Shown here: piece by piece, positions 47,216-60,562 of the stretch
Layout: the number at the start of each line of letters is the position of its first letter
Numbering within the stretch: the stretch's first letter is position 1
DNA from: Prosapia bicincta
Lineage: Eukaryota > Arthropoda > Insecta > Hemiptera > Cercopidae
Direction of reading: 5' to 3'
Length of the DNA: 64,000 bases
Assembly: GCA_036971475.1 (NCBI GenBank)
Contig: JBAIZL010000006.1
Coordinates: forward strand, 62,973,398 to 63,037,397
Notes under the pieces: generated by a model
Database searches by the model: none
What the model was told of the DNA's origin: nothing
The model's input: only the letters and a program-made list of their open reading frames with translations
Translations under genes and position numbers: made by a program

Positions 47216-50200
47216 ATGACTTGCTAATACAGATATGCGAACATGAATCTAGTATTCTCTATTTAAAGTTTAAAAGGTGTCCTTAAGTTTGAAAAAGTCT
47301 TATTCAATATAGGTTTACAAAAGCTGCAAGCCACTATTTCGTAGCCAAGAACAAATATTATAAGTTTGTAACAGTAATGCATAAGTTCGTATAAGAAAAT
47401 GCCTAATAAATAATCCTATTTTCCAACTTGGAAAAATTATTACTTGCTATGGCTTACTAAGAAACTTACGCTTATACATTTACTTCAACTAAAAGCTCAG
47501 TTGATCATTTGCTTCACTAAGATGAAACGTAAGAGCTGCACTGACCTTGAAAGTAGATGTATGATTGTTTCAAGTAAATAAGTTACATTTATTGAAGATT
47601 GTAATTATATTTTGATAGCAGTATAAAACTATAAGTAGAATTTAGTTGCATGCCTTTATGTACTGTTCTTTAACCCACTGCAGTTTATGTGACTCCTAGC
47701 CACAATTTGTTAGCAGCGGGTATAAAGACTAGCCCAGCTACTCATGAACGTCATCATTGTTTGGTTGGTTTGCTTCAAGACGCATAATAATAGACTTCTG
47801 GGTTTTCTATGGGATATTTATCAACTCTCGAAACTTACAGCATAAATGAAGAAAGATATTTATGGACCGTTAACCTTTTGTCAGACATCTAAACATAACT
47901 GATACGGACACTCAAACACAACTGATTTAGTTGGGTAATACACCAATCGATACGGAGACTCGAACACAACTGGCTGAGTCGGGAAAGAACAAAGGGCCAA
48001 CACAGTGCCAGACGGCAATTCGCCATGCGGAATTTATTTTCAAATTACGTCCGGATATCGGAGGTTTTGGATATGAGTAGTTTTACTTTACTAGTAAAAT
48101 CGATAAATCTGTTTGCTTAGGAAAATAGTATTTGGAAGGTACAAGCTGACAGCTACATGTGGACATCACTTGAGCAAGATTGCGTAGCAGAAAATACCAG
48201 AACTCAGCTGGGCTGAAGAGAGTTAATAAATATGTAATAGATACATAATTACTAACAAAACCAGAAAATTCAAACATTCAAAATGTAGGACATAGATTGT
48301 GGGAGAATCCGGGTAAAGAGGGGGATAATTGTGGGCACGTGTAGGCCGATGCAGTTAAGTTGAAGAGTTGGGAGCAAGTTTGCGACAAATGATAAAACGG
48401 GTTTCATTACGTAAAGAATGTAACGTGTTCCAGAATGTAAAGCGCGCGATGTGGCACGGATTTGTCAGTTACTCATATAATGTGGGCGCACGGTAGTCTA
48501 GGCCATAAAGTGTTAAAGCACGTTAGGAAAGCATTAACGAAGCCTTAAAAAACAGCAGGCTTAAGGATACCTGTTAAGATTTTTAAAAACATCGATTTTT
48601 TTTTTAAATTTCAGAAATCGATATCTCAACATTTTTTCTTTAAAATGATACATAACATGTTTATATAATCGAACAAATAAGTGGTATACAAAATATATAT
48701 AACAGGGGGGGGGGTGATGGTGCTCGCGGAAGTAAGAAGGAGGACTATCACTATTTTCAATGATCAATATCTTTAGCTCCTGTAAGTGTAGAAATATGCT
48801 GTTTTTACCGTGATGGGAAATTTAATCTTTTAATGTTGACACTACTTCCAATATTGTGGTTTATTCTTTTTGTAACAATGTCTACAATAATAGAAATAAC
48901 ATTCCTTCAGCAGTTTTGACAGTAGTGAAACCAATATTTAAGAAATCTAGCATATGCAAATTTATTTAAAAAAATGTTTACATAAGGATATGCATAATTG
49001 CAATGAAACCGTTAACAATGGTATATTGACCAGAGTTTCAAAAAATGATTTTGTTGGACTGAAAACGTTGGAGCTAGACGCATACAACGCTGTAGACAGT
49101 ATGCATAAGGGAAATGTGGTAACATGTGACGTATTTACAAACCTGGATATGATATGATGGTTTCTGTCATTATCAGTGTCAAATGATTTTGAAAAGTCAA
49201 GTTTTTATTTTGAAGGAAATGCCAGGGACGACAGAAGACTTTTAAGAAGAAAGTTTTAAGTTGATTACAACAACCATACATATTATGAATTTGAAATTTA
49301 CTGAACACATATTTAGCTTTTCAGGTTTTACAAAAAGTTAAGTTTTTCTCTACTTAAGGAATATTTTCTCTTAAACTGTTCAACATACTGTGATAAAGTT
49401 GTTAGGAAGCCTTTACATCGTGCATATGCAACTTTCTATGATGGAATATTAGACAATGTTTGTGTAATAATTTATTTAGCATAATATATATATAAATATC
49501 ACAAAGTTTTAAACGGACTTTAATTTTTTCAAATAATTATACCTTATTTTCAAATAGCAAATTATTTAAATTTTGGACCAAAATGTTTTTTTTTTAAAAT
49601 TAAACATAACCCCAAACGCCAAAACACGTATATCTATATAATTCCAATTATTATTTATTTTACCATACTATTACCACATATATATTTATATGTTATTCAT
49701 CTTACATTTAAACTAGGCTATCTACTTTCCATTTAACCTAATTTACACACTCTATTCTCATATTATTACACACAAAGGCTTATAATTCCCACCATATCAT
49801 CACATATTTTATATCGCAATTAAACAATTTAATTTACTTCTAATAGGTGTTACTAAATCAGAAACCAAAATATGTAAATCTGTCAAAGATTTACCTAAAA
49901 GTGTGGTTAACCTCTACATTAGCATTTGATTATTCATATTGAAACAAATTTAAATGAATACAATTATAATTTCTATTTTCTTGAAACAAACAATAAAACC
50001 TTATATCATTTGTTTAAGAAATAAAGACATATTGAACATGTTTTACTCAATTATATAATTTCTCTCTATTTCATTGAACCGGTTGAACAGAGAGTCAATT
50101 TGGAAAAGTTAAATTTTAATTTAGTTAGCCTAAGGGAGGTGTATTTTTCTTAGGCTATTTCTTTTTATTGAATTTTAAATTTTAATTAATACGGATCGAA

Positions 50201-50340
50201 ATAACGTGTAACTTCATTGAATAATATTGTTTATAAAGCTCAATACTGATTCCTCCTTTCTTCTCTAACGGTTTTCTCACATCCAGTAGGCCTTGGTAAA
50301 CATCTTGTTTTTGGTTATTCATTTTGCTAAGTTGATCGAT

Positions 50341-50370
50341 AGTTCGAAACTTTAATAGGTTTCGCCTGGG

Positions 50371-50415
<45 letters not shown>

Positions 50416-50425
50416 CGAAACTTTA
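50341..50425 (+). mobile_element. Poly(A) retro-insertion with 14-bp target-site duplication
   Basis: AGTTCGAAACTTTA at 50341-50354 is repeated at 50412-50425. Between the repeats lie only ATAGGTTTCGCCTGGG (50355-50370) and 41 A residues. This is the signature of LINE-type target-primed reverse transcription that stopped after copying the tail and about 16 nt of an RNA 3' end. The purity of the A run suggests a young event. An open frame with poly-Phe on the other strand is an artefact. Confidence 0.85.
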
Positions 50426-51756
50426 TCAATGTAATTCACTTTGTTTTCAAATATGTTTAATGGAAGTAACTTCTCCAAGTTAACAATTCCGTATCACATG
50501 TTGCACTGCTTTAAGATTTCTAACACATCTTTAGAATCATAATTTCAGGAGCTTCATACAATATGACCAACGTCTTTAACGGCCTTTGATAATTGTAAGG
50601 CTTAGAACCCACGCTTTCTTCGGAACCGTCATTCTCCCTGTGTAAACTCCTTTGCATAAATTAACCTATCAGAGCAACGAGGTTTTTTTATTTATAATCT
50701 CGACTACACTTTGCTTGTATTCATGTAATTATTTTATTTTGACTTTTATTAGAGCCTTTTATATGATGATTTTTAAAATTGAGTTAAAACTATTTATTTA
50801 TTTATGTTTCTCTAAATTTATTTAATACCCTGACTTATATTTCTAGGTCTTTTTGATAGCAGTTCCTTTAATGCTTCTGTTGAAAGATTTTTACAAACAA
50901 CTTTATTCTCGCGACTTTGTTCATCCAAATATAGCTATATATTATTATAACTTGAATTTTAGGTTATGAATGCTAGGGTAATTTTGTTTTTTATTATGTT
51001 ATAAAACTATAATTTATTGAATCGAGGCCTATTCTACCCTAATTTTATTCATTTGCTCTATGTTACGCCATTTGTTTTGTTTATATAAAATTCTTACAAA
51101 TCTAGACACTTTAGCCGAAATGCCTGTTCTCTCCAATTACCAGAAGTTTTGCAACGGTCAGTTTGGTTGTTGCCGTATGTATTTAATAAAACTACAACAT
51201 TAACACAAATATTTTTTTCTAGTTTAAAGCTTTTCGCTGATCACTGCCTTTGCGATACCGATAACTGTCACAGTCTCCGATACTACACAATGGCAGTTAA
51301 TCTACAACTGAGTTATGATTTATAAACTCCATTAGCTCCATATATGGAATATGAACTCCACGAGACAATCGTTACATTCAGCATAATGTAATTGTATAAA
51401 TGGCCATGTCGTAGTAGCGGTAAAATATGGCAGCTCCTGGAGTAGTTGTGATAAACTAAAGGTTAAAACTGTAAAAAGTAAAATAAAATAGTAAAATATT
51501 CTTGTTCCTGAAAAAGTTTTATTTAAACATATATTCGGTATAGAACTAGTAGAAAGAGTGATAAAAGAAGAAAAGAGCGAAGAAGGTCGTAAACTGAAGA
51601 GGAAGAAGATAAAGATGATGATGAAGGAGATGATTCTAGACGACGAATATTTGGTGAGGAGTACAGGACAACCGTCTTCACCTCCTCACCAAAAAAGCTC
51701 CTTCCATAGATCCTTATATATCTTGTACAGTACAAAAAAACAGTTTTAATCTAATG

Positions 51757-51761
<5 letters not shown>

Positions 51762-51813
<52 letters not shown>

Positions 51814-52363
51814 GTGTGTGTGTGTGTGTATATATATGCTGATACGTATTCCTTCACGGATGGAAAAATATGATAAATAGTTATTATCTGGAGTACATCC
51901 GTTCATTCTGCAGTGCATAAAATCGCAGTTCCGACGTTTCGCTAGAATCTCATCTAGCATTGACGAGGCGAATCCAACAACAGTTGAATGACGAATCTAC
52001 AGTTGCTAGATGAGATTCTAGCGAAACGTCGGAACTGCGATTTTATGCACTGCAGAATCAACGGACGTACTCTTGATAATAACTATTCATATATATATAT
52101 ATATATATATATGCTGATACGTATTAATTCACGGATGGAAAAATATGATAAATAGTTATTATCTGAAGTACATCCGTTCATTCTGCATTGTATAAAATCG
52201 CAGTTCCGACGTTTCGCTAGAATCTCATCTAGCATTGATGAGGCGAATCCAACAACAGTTGAATGACGAATCTACAGTTGCTAGATGAGATTCTAGCGAA
52301 ACGTCGCAACTGCGATTTTATGCACTGCAGAATCAACGGACGTACTCCTGATAGTAACTATTC

Positions 52364-52408
<45 letters not shown>

Positions 52409-52445
52409 CATATTTAATATATTAATATATATATATATATGCATG
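51762..52445. repeat. Two tandem foldback elements between (TA)n tracts
   Basis: Two copies of a roughly 255-bp foldback (51836-52090 and 52110-52367), each with arms containing TAAAATCGCAGTTCCGACGT and TTCGCTAGAATCTCATCTAG and the inverse. They are separated and flanked by (TA)n. The hammerhead layout is recognisable (GATGAG...CTAGCGAAACG), but the core has an inserted A (CTAGATGA). Confidence 0.85.
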
Positions 52446-52449
52446 TATG

Positions 52450-54235
52450 TATGTATATAATAATTGACGTTTTGAGATGTATACATCAACGCAGTTGCAA
52501 TTTTTTTAATGTTCCATGTGCTTTTAAGGAGGTAATAATACTTTAGCTATTTCAGAAGTTCCCATTTCGCATTTTGCCATTATTTGAAATGTATACTTGT
52601 CTTTTGTGTGTTGGTATTAGAGGAGGGGGTGATGTTGGATTGGGATGTGCTTCTTATCAATGGCGTAACGCATAATTTACTTAATACCTTACTTAGGATT
52701 TATTTAAGATTTTGATTTTTTAATATGATAGGTCAATCACAAAGAACAGCGTAAAAGGAAACGCAAACCCAAAACGAAAAGTATTTACTCGCTGTAACCA
52801 GAATATGTTACAACGAGCTGATACTAAACAGCACGAACACGAAAATTAATACTGCTCAATCTATACAGACTGACGATAAATAAACACAAATAAATATCCA
52901 AAGTGTTATCGAAAAATAAAAACAAGGAATTTGATCTGAAAATTTAAAACTGAAGTTTTAGAAAAAATAGAGTATAGTAAATGATAGTATAGTAAAAAAA
53001 TAAGAAACAAAAGTAAAGTTTAATGCTACTTCGACGTGTAAATTATAAAGTTTTAAGAAGAAGTATCACTTTAAAAGAAACATATTGGAGGGAAAATGAC
53101 GTTATCAATAATCTTCACAAAACCAGCTAGATTGATTTTACTAGTGAAGTAAGAGGTTTAAAAATGCTATTGTAGTAACCAGTATTCTTCAAGGTGCATT
53201 TTGATAGATGTTGTTATCAAACACCAGAAACAGAAATCACCAAGCGTTAATCGTTGTTAAATTCAATGGAAGTCTAATTAGCTAGGCTAGTTGATCTTAA
53301 TTTGCTGTGGTTGCCTAGCAACGGATAATCTAGTCTGGTTGACAACTCCCATTACCAACTGTACGGAACGGAATATCGTGCAATTAATAAAACTACTAGA
53401 AATTCAACGCGTTAAAGTTTTTTTTTTTAGTTTGACATTGTTTTTGCATTGCTTTTGGATGTTTACTGAATATATATGTGGTGTGGAAACCAAGTCTGGT
53501 AATATTTCCTGATTAAATATGAAACTGATTCAGTTCGTTACAACTATACGGTGTAATTTTCTTTTTTTCATTTTATTATGTCGTTCCCCTACAAAAAAAT
53601 ATAAAGATTTGTTAAACAGAAGTATATAGTCCTTCACTCTTCGCATTAAAATTGGTAACATTTATTTAAAGCTTCCTAGCAATATATTTACGGAAATAAT
53701 AAAGTATTTTTTAAAAAAGAGATGGCCAAACTCGTAAAGATTTTTTTACTGCTTGCAGAATGAAAGTATACACCTTTAGACGCACAATAGAGTATTATAT
53801 AAACACTAACACCTCATAAAATTAAGGCAAATTTGATACACTAAATTTTAAAATTTTGCGGCCGCTATTTAGAGCCTGAGAAGTGATTCCAGCGAGAACT
53901 ACTTCCTCGGATCTAACAGGAAACAAAGTAAACGCATTTTATAATGAAAGTTTCAACATTTATGCAAAATACAGTGGAAAGTCAGGTTATGACGTAAGCA
54001 TATGGGTTCGGTAGTACTCGATTCATCCGACGCGGCGGTGGTGGTTATTCAAATTTTTACGACGCCCGTTAGGGAATAGTTGCAGAGGACTGTTACCTTA
54101 TTCCTTCTACTACCTAAATTACAAACCAATCAATAAAATGTATTATAGTGTATTGAGAAAATATAGTTTATAAATAATGATTACCAAGAATAAGAGCGTT
54201 AAGGTGTAATTATTTTGACGTAAAACTGCGGTTAT
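52450..54235. other. No gene recognised
   Basis: AT-rich sequence. A GC-richer patch near 53990-54080 (GACGCGGCGGTGGTGG) has no extended frame. The 73-codon frame at 53291 has no supporting features. Confidence 0.5.
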
Positions 54236-54239
54236 GCAG

Positions 54240-54940
54240 CTTTTATATATATGCTAGTTTATGCTTACGGTTTAGGGTAGTTTATCCCTACGCTTTATTC
54301 TGCATTATGCTTATGCTTTATACAGCGTAATACTGCTTTATGGCTATGCTTTATGCTGCATTATGTTTATTCTTTATATTGCTTTATGCCCATACTTCAT
54401 TATGCTTATTTTTTATATTGCTTTATGAACATACTTTGTACTGCATTATACTTACGCTTTATCTTGATTTATGCAGCATTATGCTTATGCTTTATGCCTA
54501 TGCTTTTTGCTGCATTATGCTTATTCTATATACTGCCTCTATGCTTATGCATTATGCCTCGTCATTGTTATGTTTTATACCGCTTTATACAAGCTTACGT
54601 GTTATGCTGCATTATGCTTATTCATTATAATGCTTTAGGCTTATGCTTTATACTGCTTTATGCTGAATTATGATTATGGTTTCTACTGCGTTATGCTAAT
54701 GCTTTATCCCTATGATTTTTGCTGAATTTTGCTTATGCTCTATACTGCTTTATGCTTATGCAGGATTATGATTATGGTTTATACTGATTTATGCTGCATT
54801 ATGATTATAGGTTATACTGCTCCATATCTATGCTTTTTGCTTATGCTCTATACTAATTTAGGCTTAGGTTTTATGCCCCATTTTGCTTATGTTTTATACT
54901 GCTTCACAGTGCATTATGCTATGCTTTATGGTGAGATATT
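54240..54940. repeat. Degenerate minisatellite based on TTATGCT
   Basis: About 700 bp of words such as TTATGCTTATGCTTTATACT and GCTGCATTATGCTTATTC in varying order, a higher-order mixture of a roughly 7-bp motif. Open frames of 70-106 codons in this stretch (Met-Leu-Tyr-Cys-rich) arise from the repeat. Confidence 0.9.
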
Positions 54941-54944
54941 TTGA

Positions 54945-56455
54945 TATGATTGTTCATATTTTTAGTTTTATTAAACATTTTGAGATGGTTCATACATTAT
55001 TTACACACAATCACAATGAAATCATTTAAGGTATATCTAATTTTATATAATAAGGTCCTAAATTCCCACCTCTAAATACCTTTCTCTTGTCAAATAACAA
55101 TATTTCCGTTGTTCTATTTTTGTTTGTTTGTTGTTTGAGTGTTTCAATATTTCCGACTTCGCTATCCAAAGACAGATTTGGTACCTGAACCCTAAAACCA
55201 TATATTTCATTCTTTCACATGAATTTAACTCTAACGTTGGGTGATTATTTTACACTTTTTTGACACAGGTCATAAACTGCAATCATAAATTGTACAGTCT
55301 CTTACACAAAATTGTGTAATATTTTGTACAATAGGAGTACTTACAAAATATATATTTTATAAATGAATAAACTTTATTTCAGTAAATCTGAATGAGACTC
55401 AAGGCAGGCTCATGACTGTAAGAAATATACAGTCGTGTACTGCTGTTGGTTCGGGTTGTTACTTATGGAAAGGAATAAGTATCCGATCCGAAAGTATTAT
55501 AAATGCTTCAACGGATATCGATACAGTGTTCAAGAACTGCATCAGAATTCAATATATAAACTTACAGCTTACTCTTGAATTCACTCCTTCCTTTGCAATC
55601 GTGATGTTTCTCTCATCATTTTACGCATCAACCATTCTCTTCAGAACTATTAAGAGATATTGGATAACTCTCCTGAGGTAGGACATAGGATCCAAGTCGG
55701 CTCAGGAAGTTGGCTGAGTTAGTTCATTTTACAATGCATCCTTACAAACACCAGACTGTACAGCAACAATGTTCCTCCCATACAGATGCGCGCAGTTACT
55801 GGTTATTGCTTCCGCGTACGTGATCATGGAATGCAGCTCATCTGTGATGAAGTGTTACCGCCGGGTTTACATGTAACTATTCAATTAGTTGCAATCTGTG
55901 TTTCCATATCTGTCGGCTGTAGTCAGATGAGTGGGGAGAGATAGCTAAACCAGATACGTTCGCTTTGCACTAGCACAGGTGTGCAGTGGAACCCGGGAGA
56001 CGTGACGCAGAAGTAGAAATAAGTTACTTTTGGAGGCATTTTACACTGAAAAATGAAACTATCTATCCATCTGATCTGTGTACGTAAAGTGTAGATTACG
56101 AATCTTTTAATCTATGATATTAATAATGACTCCTTCTTATAGCATATAGACAGCTTTGGGGTGTCAGGGTAGTCTGACTAACGTAGGCAGAGGTACGTCT
56201 AGACTCATTTCCTGAAATGAGCTGATCTTAGCGGCTCAAAGAATACAATTCTTTAACAAACAGGAACTTTAGGAATATATCTAACATACCAGTCATCCTC
56301 TTTTCAAAGATTGATTGCACTTTTAAACTTTTTTACAATGCTCATGTTGCAATCTTAGCTACCATACAAACAGTGGTTTATTTCCATTTCTTTATTAGAA
56401 TGTCTTTTAGGAAATATCATCTTAAGGTTAATTCAATTTCTTTTATAAAGCTGAT
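54945..56455. other. No gene recognised; one weak 89-codon frame
   Basis: The plus-strand frame at 55412-55681 starts ATGACTGTAAGAAAT, ends with a hydrophobic stretch and has no recognisable motif. The following 55.7-56.2 kb is less AT-rich but closed in all frames. Nothing further can be supported. Confidence 0.35.
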
Positions 56456-56457
56456 TT

Positions 56458-56760
56458 GTTCAATTCCTACTATTAATTTACACACTCCTTATATGGTCTT
56501 ACATATCTTCTTCAAATATTCAATCGTTAACAAAATACTTTTAATTCATCCACACTCAAGTTCCAATTCCTCTGTTTACACTTGTAGTGGATGACACTTG
56601 ATGTTAATAGAGTTTCTTAAAATATTAATTCATTATTAAATTTAATGAATTATTTTAGTTTTCATGGGAAAAAAGTTTTACAAAATGGGGAAGGTATGGA
56701 ATATAGTTACTTCGTCCCATTTGGCTTAAAACATGTGATAACATAGCAAAGCAAAGGCTT
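56458..56760 (+). mobile_element. CAATTCCTAC-end element, partial
   Basis: TCAATTCCTACTATTAATTTAC at the left, the usual ATATTCAATCGTTAACAAAA and CACTTGTAGTGGATGACACT blocks, then TTTCATGGGAAAAAAG and ATAGTTACTTCGTCCCATTT of the long form. The right terminus is missing. Confidence 0.7.
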
Positions 56761-57104
56761 TACATAAAGTAAAGGCATTTTAAATGTGTCGTGGATTAAT
56801 TTTCTGTATTTTCCTTGCATTTACTTGTTCACAAGGCACGAAGTTCTTCATTAGTGTTCAAACGGAAACATTTAATTTAGGCAAATTTCTAATAATAAAG
56901 TTTTTGTGTTATTTATTTCTATCTTCAACCTCAGCTAATAGTATCTGTACGAACATTGACATATTAAAAATGAGAAAGGTTGCCTATAGTAAACACTAGG
57001 ATAGGGCGAAAGGTTCCTCGTATGTAGTATAGTACACATTGTAGAGTGTTTAAATTGTTAAGAACTTTTTACGTAAGATAAAATTTAAAACAAGTAATAT
57101 AAAA

Positions 57105-57359
57105 AAAATAAAGTGAATTGCTATTTAGGTAAACAAATAAATTGTTTTTAGTAGCCCAGTTACTTTTTATTAAATAATTACATTAATTTACATATTATTT
57201 ACATATGAGAGAATCACAACAATTAAAGAATCACAATTAATTAATTAATAAAAAAAGCTGTATCAACATAAAGTATCACCAACTACAAGTTTTAAAAAAT
57301 GTATCTGAACTTGAGTGGACGATTAAAAAGTATTTGAATAACGATTGAAAGCCTGTACA

Positions 57360-57420
<61 letters not shown>
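57105..57420 (-). mobile_element. CAATTCCTAC-end element ending in (TA)n
   Basis: GTGAATTGCTATTTAGGTAA at the left, family blocks AGTATCACCAACTACAAG and AATAACGATTGAAAGCC, then GTACAAGATATA passes directly into a (TA)n tract (57363-57419) where the right terminus should be. Confidence 0.7.
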
Positions 57421-57422
<2 letters not shown>

Positions 57423-57621
57423 AACACTCTTAAAAATAAGGTGTTACATATAAATTCATTTATATATTTAATTTTTATTTAATAATTATATCGTCCCAAT
57501 ATAAAAGAAAATTTTTGTTTTCTTGGTGCACATTGTGAAGCTAGCATAGATAGTAGCGCCCCTAGCGGGTAAAAATGTAAAATATCGTACGAGTAAGTAA
57601 CTTAAGGGTAATTACCACATC

Positions 57622-58490
57622 ACGTCATGTGACGTAAGCATGGTCTGATATCGCATGATCTGACGGACCAATCAGAATATTCAAAATGATGAGTGAGGGT
57701 GGGAAAATTCAGTTGGCGTGTCCTTGCAGAAGTCCCAGTTCTCCAAAAGTCTTTGAACGAGACGGACGTAATGGCACTTTCGGACGTAACCTAGAAATTT
57801 ATGAGCTTCCAGTATTCCAAATTTTAAGATGTCAAGGCCGGTACCAAATTTTATTAACGCAACCAAAGAAGAAGTCAGAAGCGATTATTTATGTATTTCA
57901 AATGAGTAAAAGTTGATATCAATTTTGTTTAAGTGCGCTTATTGCAAGAGCGATGTGTTAAGTGTTTAGTGATTCCAAAAGCCATGGGCAATGTTTAATA
58001 TGTGTTAAAGTGTTTTAAAAATAAGTAATGTGCACAAGCAGGTACGTTTTAGATAATAATAAAGAAAATGTATTTTAATGTTAACTAAGTTGAATTTTAA
58101 ATGATAAACGGTTAACACATGAACGGTAGAAATTGTCCCTTGAATATTCATTTCTAAAAATTTAATTGGAAATCTTAAGGTACTATCTTCTCGATATATA
58201 TAAATGTTAAAGGTTATAAGTAATTAAAATGTATGGAATAACTAACAGTAATTAAAAGTAAATTACTCGACACATTGCTGTCTTTTGTTCTTTTGTAATT
58301 TGTCACTGATTAATAAATTGTATGACTTTGTATTTTAAAAATTTAAATTCTTATTTCACAAGTAAACTAGAACGTAACAAACTTTCAATTTCATTTCAAG
58401 TAACCTAATTCTACCTTCCGAAGATATCAGAAGATCGTTTACAGAAAGACATTATTATGCCTGGCTGAGACGGAGAATTAGGAGCCTCTG
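57622..58490 (+). other. Weak candidate promoter and first exons of a plus-strand gene
   Basis: 57622-57675 has the palindrome ACGTCATGTGACGT, TGACGTAA and ACCAATCAG (CRE-like and CCAAT-like). Downstream, ATGATGAGTGAGGG at 57686 opens 76 codons to TGA (57914-57916), with no motif recognised. AAGCAG|GTACGT at 58041/58042 is a possible donor. TCGTTTACAG (ending 58444) and CCTCTG|GTAAGT (58490/58491) bound a possible 46-bp exon. Each signal is plausible alone; together they are only suggestive. Confidence 0.2.
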
Positions 58491-58499
58491 GTAAGTAAG

Positions 58500-59449
58500 G
58501 TTAATTAATTTGTTAATTAGTAATTAACATACATTTTTAATAAAGCCCTGATAAATACTTACCCCAGGAAAAAAGACCCAAACTGTTACAATATATATAT
58601 AAATACATATATACATATATACAGAGCAGCAGAAGTAGGAATCGAAAAAAATACGTACCAATTCCTCAGAAGATACATCGAGACATTTATATTGATTTGA
58701 ACAATCGAACTACCTCCTAAGTTCAAATGGTGCTGATTTATTGGATTTTTGTTTGCCCTTTGCCGTCAAATAACCTCTTTTCACTGAAACCAACCTGTTA
58801 AGATAAAGTTGTACGCAAACCATAAACAGTTAGGTTTATCATCAGAGTGTGGGCATAACAAGATCGAAGCTGGACTGCTGTGCTCAAAGGTTCCGCTAGC
58901 TGGAACCTAAATCCATATTTGAGTGTTTCTGAGGGAAGGAGTTTAGAGAAAACAAATTTCCTTTCTCGGCTTCCTTTATGTTTTCTTCAACTTTTATTAC
59001 TCTTTTGACATATTTGGCCAGGATATTCGATAAGAACAGTAACTGTTCTTTAAGTTGTCACTTCTACATTTGAAAATCTATCTAAATCAAGCTTTTAGCT
59101 CTTTCGTTCCCCTCAGTAGCTGGTATTTATCCAATATGTCTTTAACGGCAGCAAGTGCCCAAGAAAACCCCCAAGACTGTGATTATTAGTAAGGGGTCAT
59201 AAAATATTTTCCCAGCTTCTTAAAACATCTCCCTAGTTCCAGTTACACAATCTAAAATGAAACCACACTTGTTGCTATTGTGTTAGGAGTACATTACTCT
59301 TTAGTATAAATTCAAAATAGCTTTCAAAAAATTAGCAACCTGAAAAAAATTAATTTATTCGTAACCTAACCTAGCTTTATACAAGCTAACTCTATGTTTT
59401 AAGTGGTTTTATTTATTTATTTTTTATGCCTTCTATTGGGCCATAGTCT

Positions 59450-59450
<1 letters not shown>
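58500..59450. other. No gene recognised
   Basis: Unique-looking AT-rich sequence. No open frame above 60 codons with any support, no splice-bounded island, no repeat that I could match elsewhere in the window. Confidence 0.45.
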
Positions 59451-59507
<57 letters not shown>

Positions 59508-59547
59508 CCTTTCCTTCTATTGGGTTATAGTCTCCCTATATATACAT

Positions 59548-59604
<57 letters not shown>

Positions 59605-59810
59605 TCAAATTTTCAATCGTTAATAATTTTTATTGATCCAATCACGTTCGCGTTCAAATACATGTAGTGGACGCGTTTTTCACACTTGTAGTGGATGACA
59701 CTTGATGTTAAAAACGTTTTTTTCAAATATTAATTCATTAATTGAATTTAAAAATTAACTTCAAGTTTTATATTGGAGAAAACCTTTCTACAACAGGAGC
59801 AAAGTATGGA

Positions 59811-59936
<126 letters not shown>

Positions 59937-60017
59937 TATGGTGATATGTTTTCTTGTAATATAGTTAATAAATAAAAATATTTCAAAAACAAGAATACTT
60001 TTAATGAATATATTTAT

Positions 60018-60062
60018 TCAAAGCTTTTCGCCGATAAAAAAGTATCAGCATCTTCAGGAAAA
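60018..60062 (-). ncRNA. Hammerhead ribozyme motif (left arm of palindrome)
   Basis: Minus strand CTGAAGA (60057-60051), T, stem II GCTGAT/ATCGGC (with G-U), GAAA (60029-60026), stem III palindrome AAGCTT, T, then GAA pairing with TTC of stem I. Confidence 0.5.
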
Positions 60063-60093
60063 TAATTATCTAATCCTGATAATTAGATAATTA

Positions 60094-60140
60094 TTTTCCT
60101 GAAGATGCTGGTACTATTTTATCGGCGAAAAGCTTTGAAT
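60094..60140 (+). ncRNA. Hammerhead ribozyme motif (right arm of palindrome)
   Basis: CTGAAGA (60099-60105), T, stem II GCTGGT/ATCGGC (six pairs with G-U), GAAA (60127-60130), AAGCTT, T, GAA. It is the mirror of the left arm; stem I is three pairs. Confidence 0.5.
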
Positions 60141-60220
60141 AAATATATTCATTAAAAGTATTCTTGTTTTTGAAATATTTTTAATTTATTAACTATATTA
60201 CAAGAAAACATATCACCATA

Positions 60221-60264
<44 letters not shown>

Positions 60265-60269
<5 letters not shown>

Positions 60270-60562
60270 AAAACAACACAGGTTATTCAAATACAAGAAT
60301 ATTTATTATTTTAAATCCAAAGCTTTTCGTTGGCAAACAGTACCAACATCATCAGGAATGAAAATTACAATAATGTAAGCTATAGGCCTCATATAAAAAT
60401 ATAAAATACGTTTTCTTGTTTAATAATTTAAAACAACATAGGTTATTCAAATACAAGAATATTTATTAATTTATATTCAAAGTTTTTCGTTGGTAAACAG
60501 TACCAACGAAAAGCTTTGAATATAAATTAATAAATATTCTTGTATTTGAATAACCTATGTTG

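Noticed and set aside
50182..50478. Minus-strand 98-codon frame with poly-Phe
   Set aside because: The central Phe run is the reverse complement of the poly(A) retro-insertion tail.
54340..54944. Three frames of 70-106 codons rich in Met, Leu, Tyr and Cys
   Set aside because: They arise from the TTATGCT minisatellite; no domain, no splice signals.
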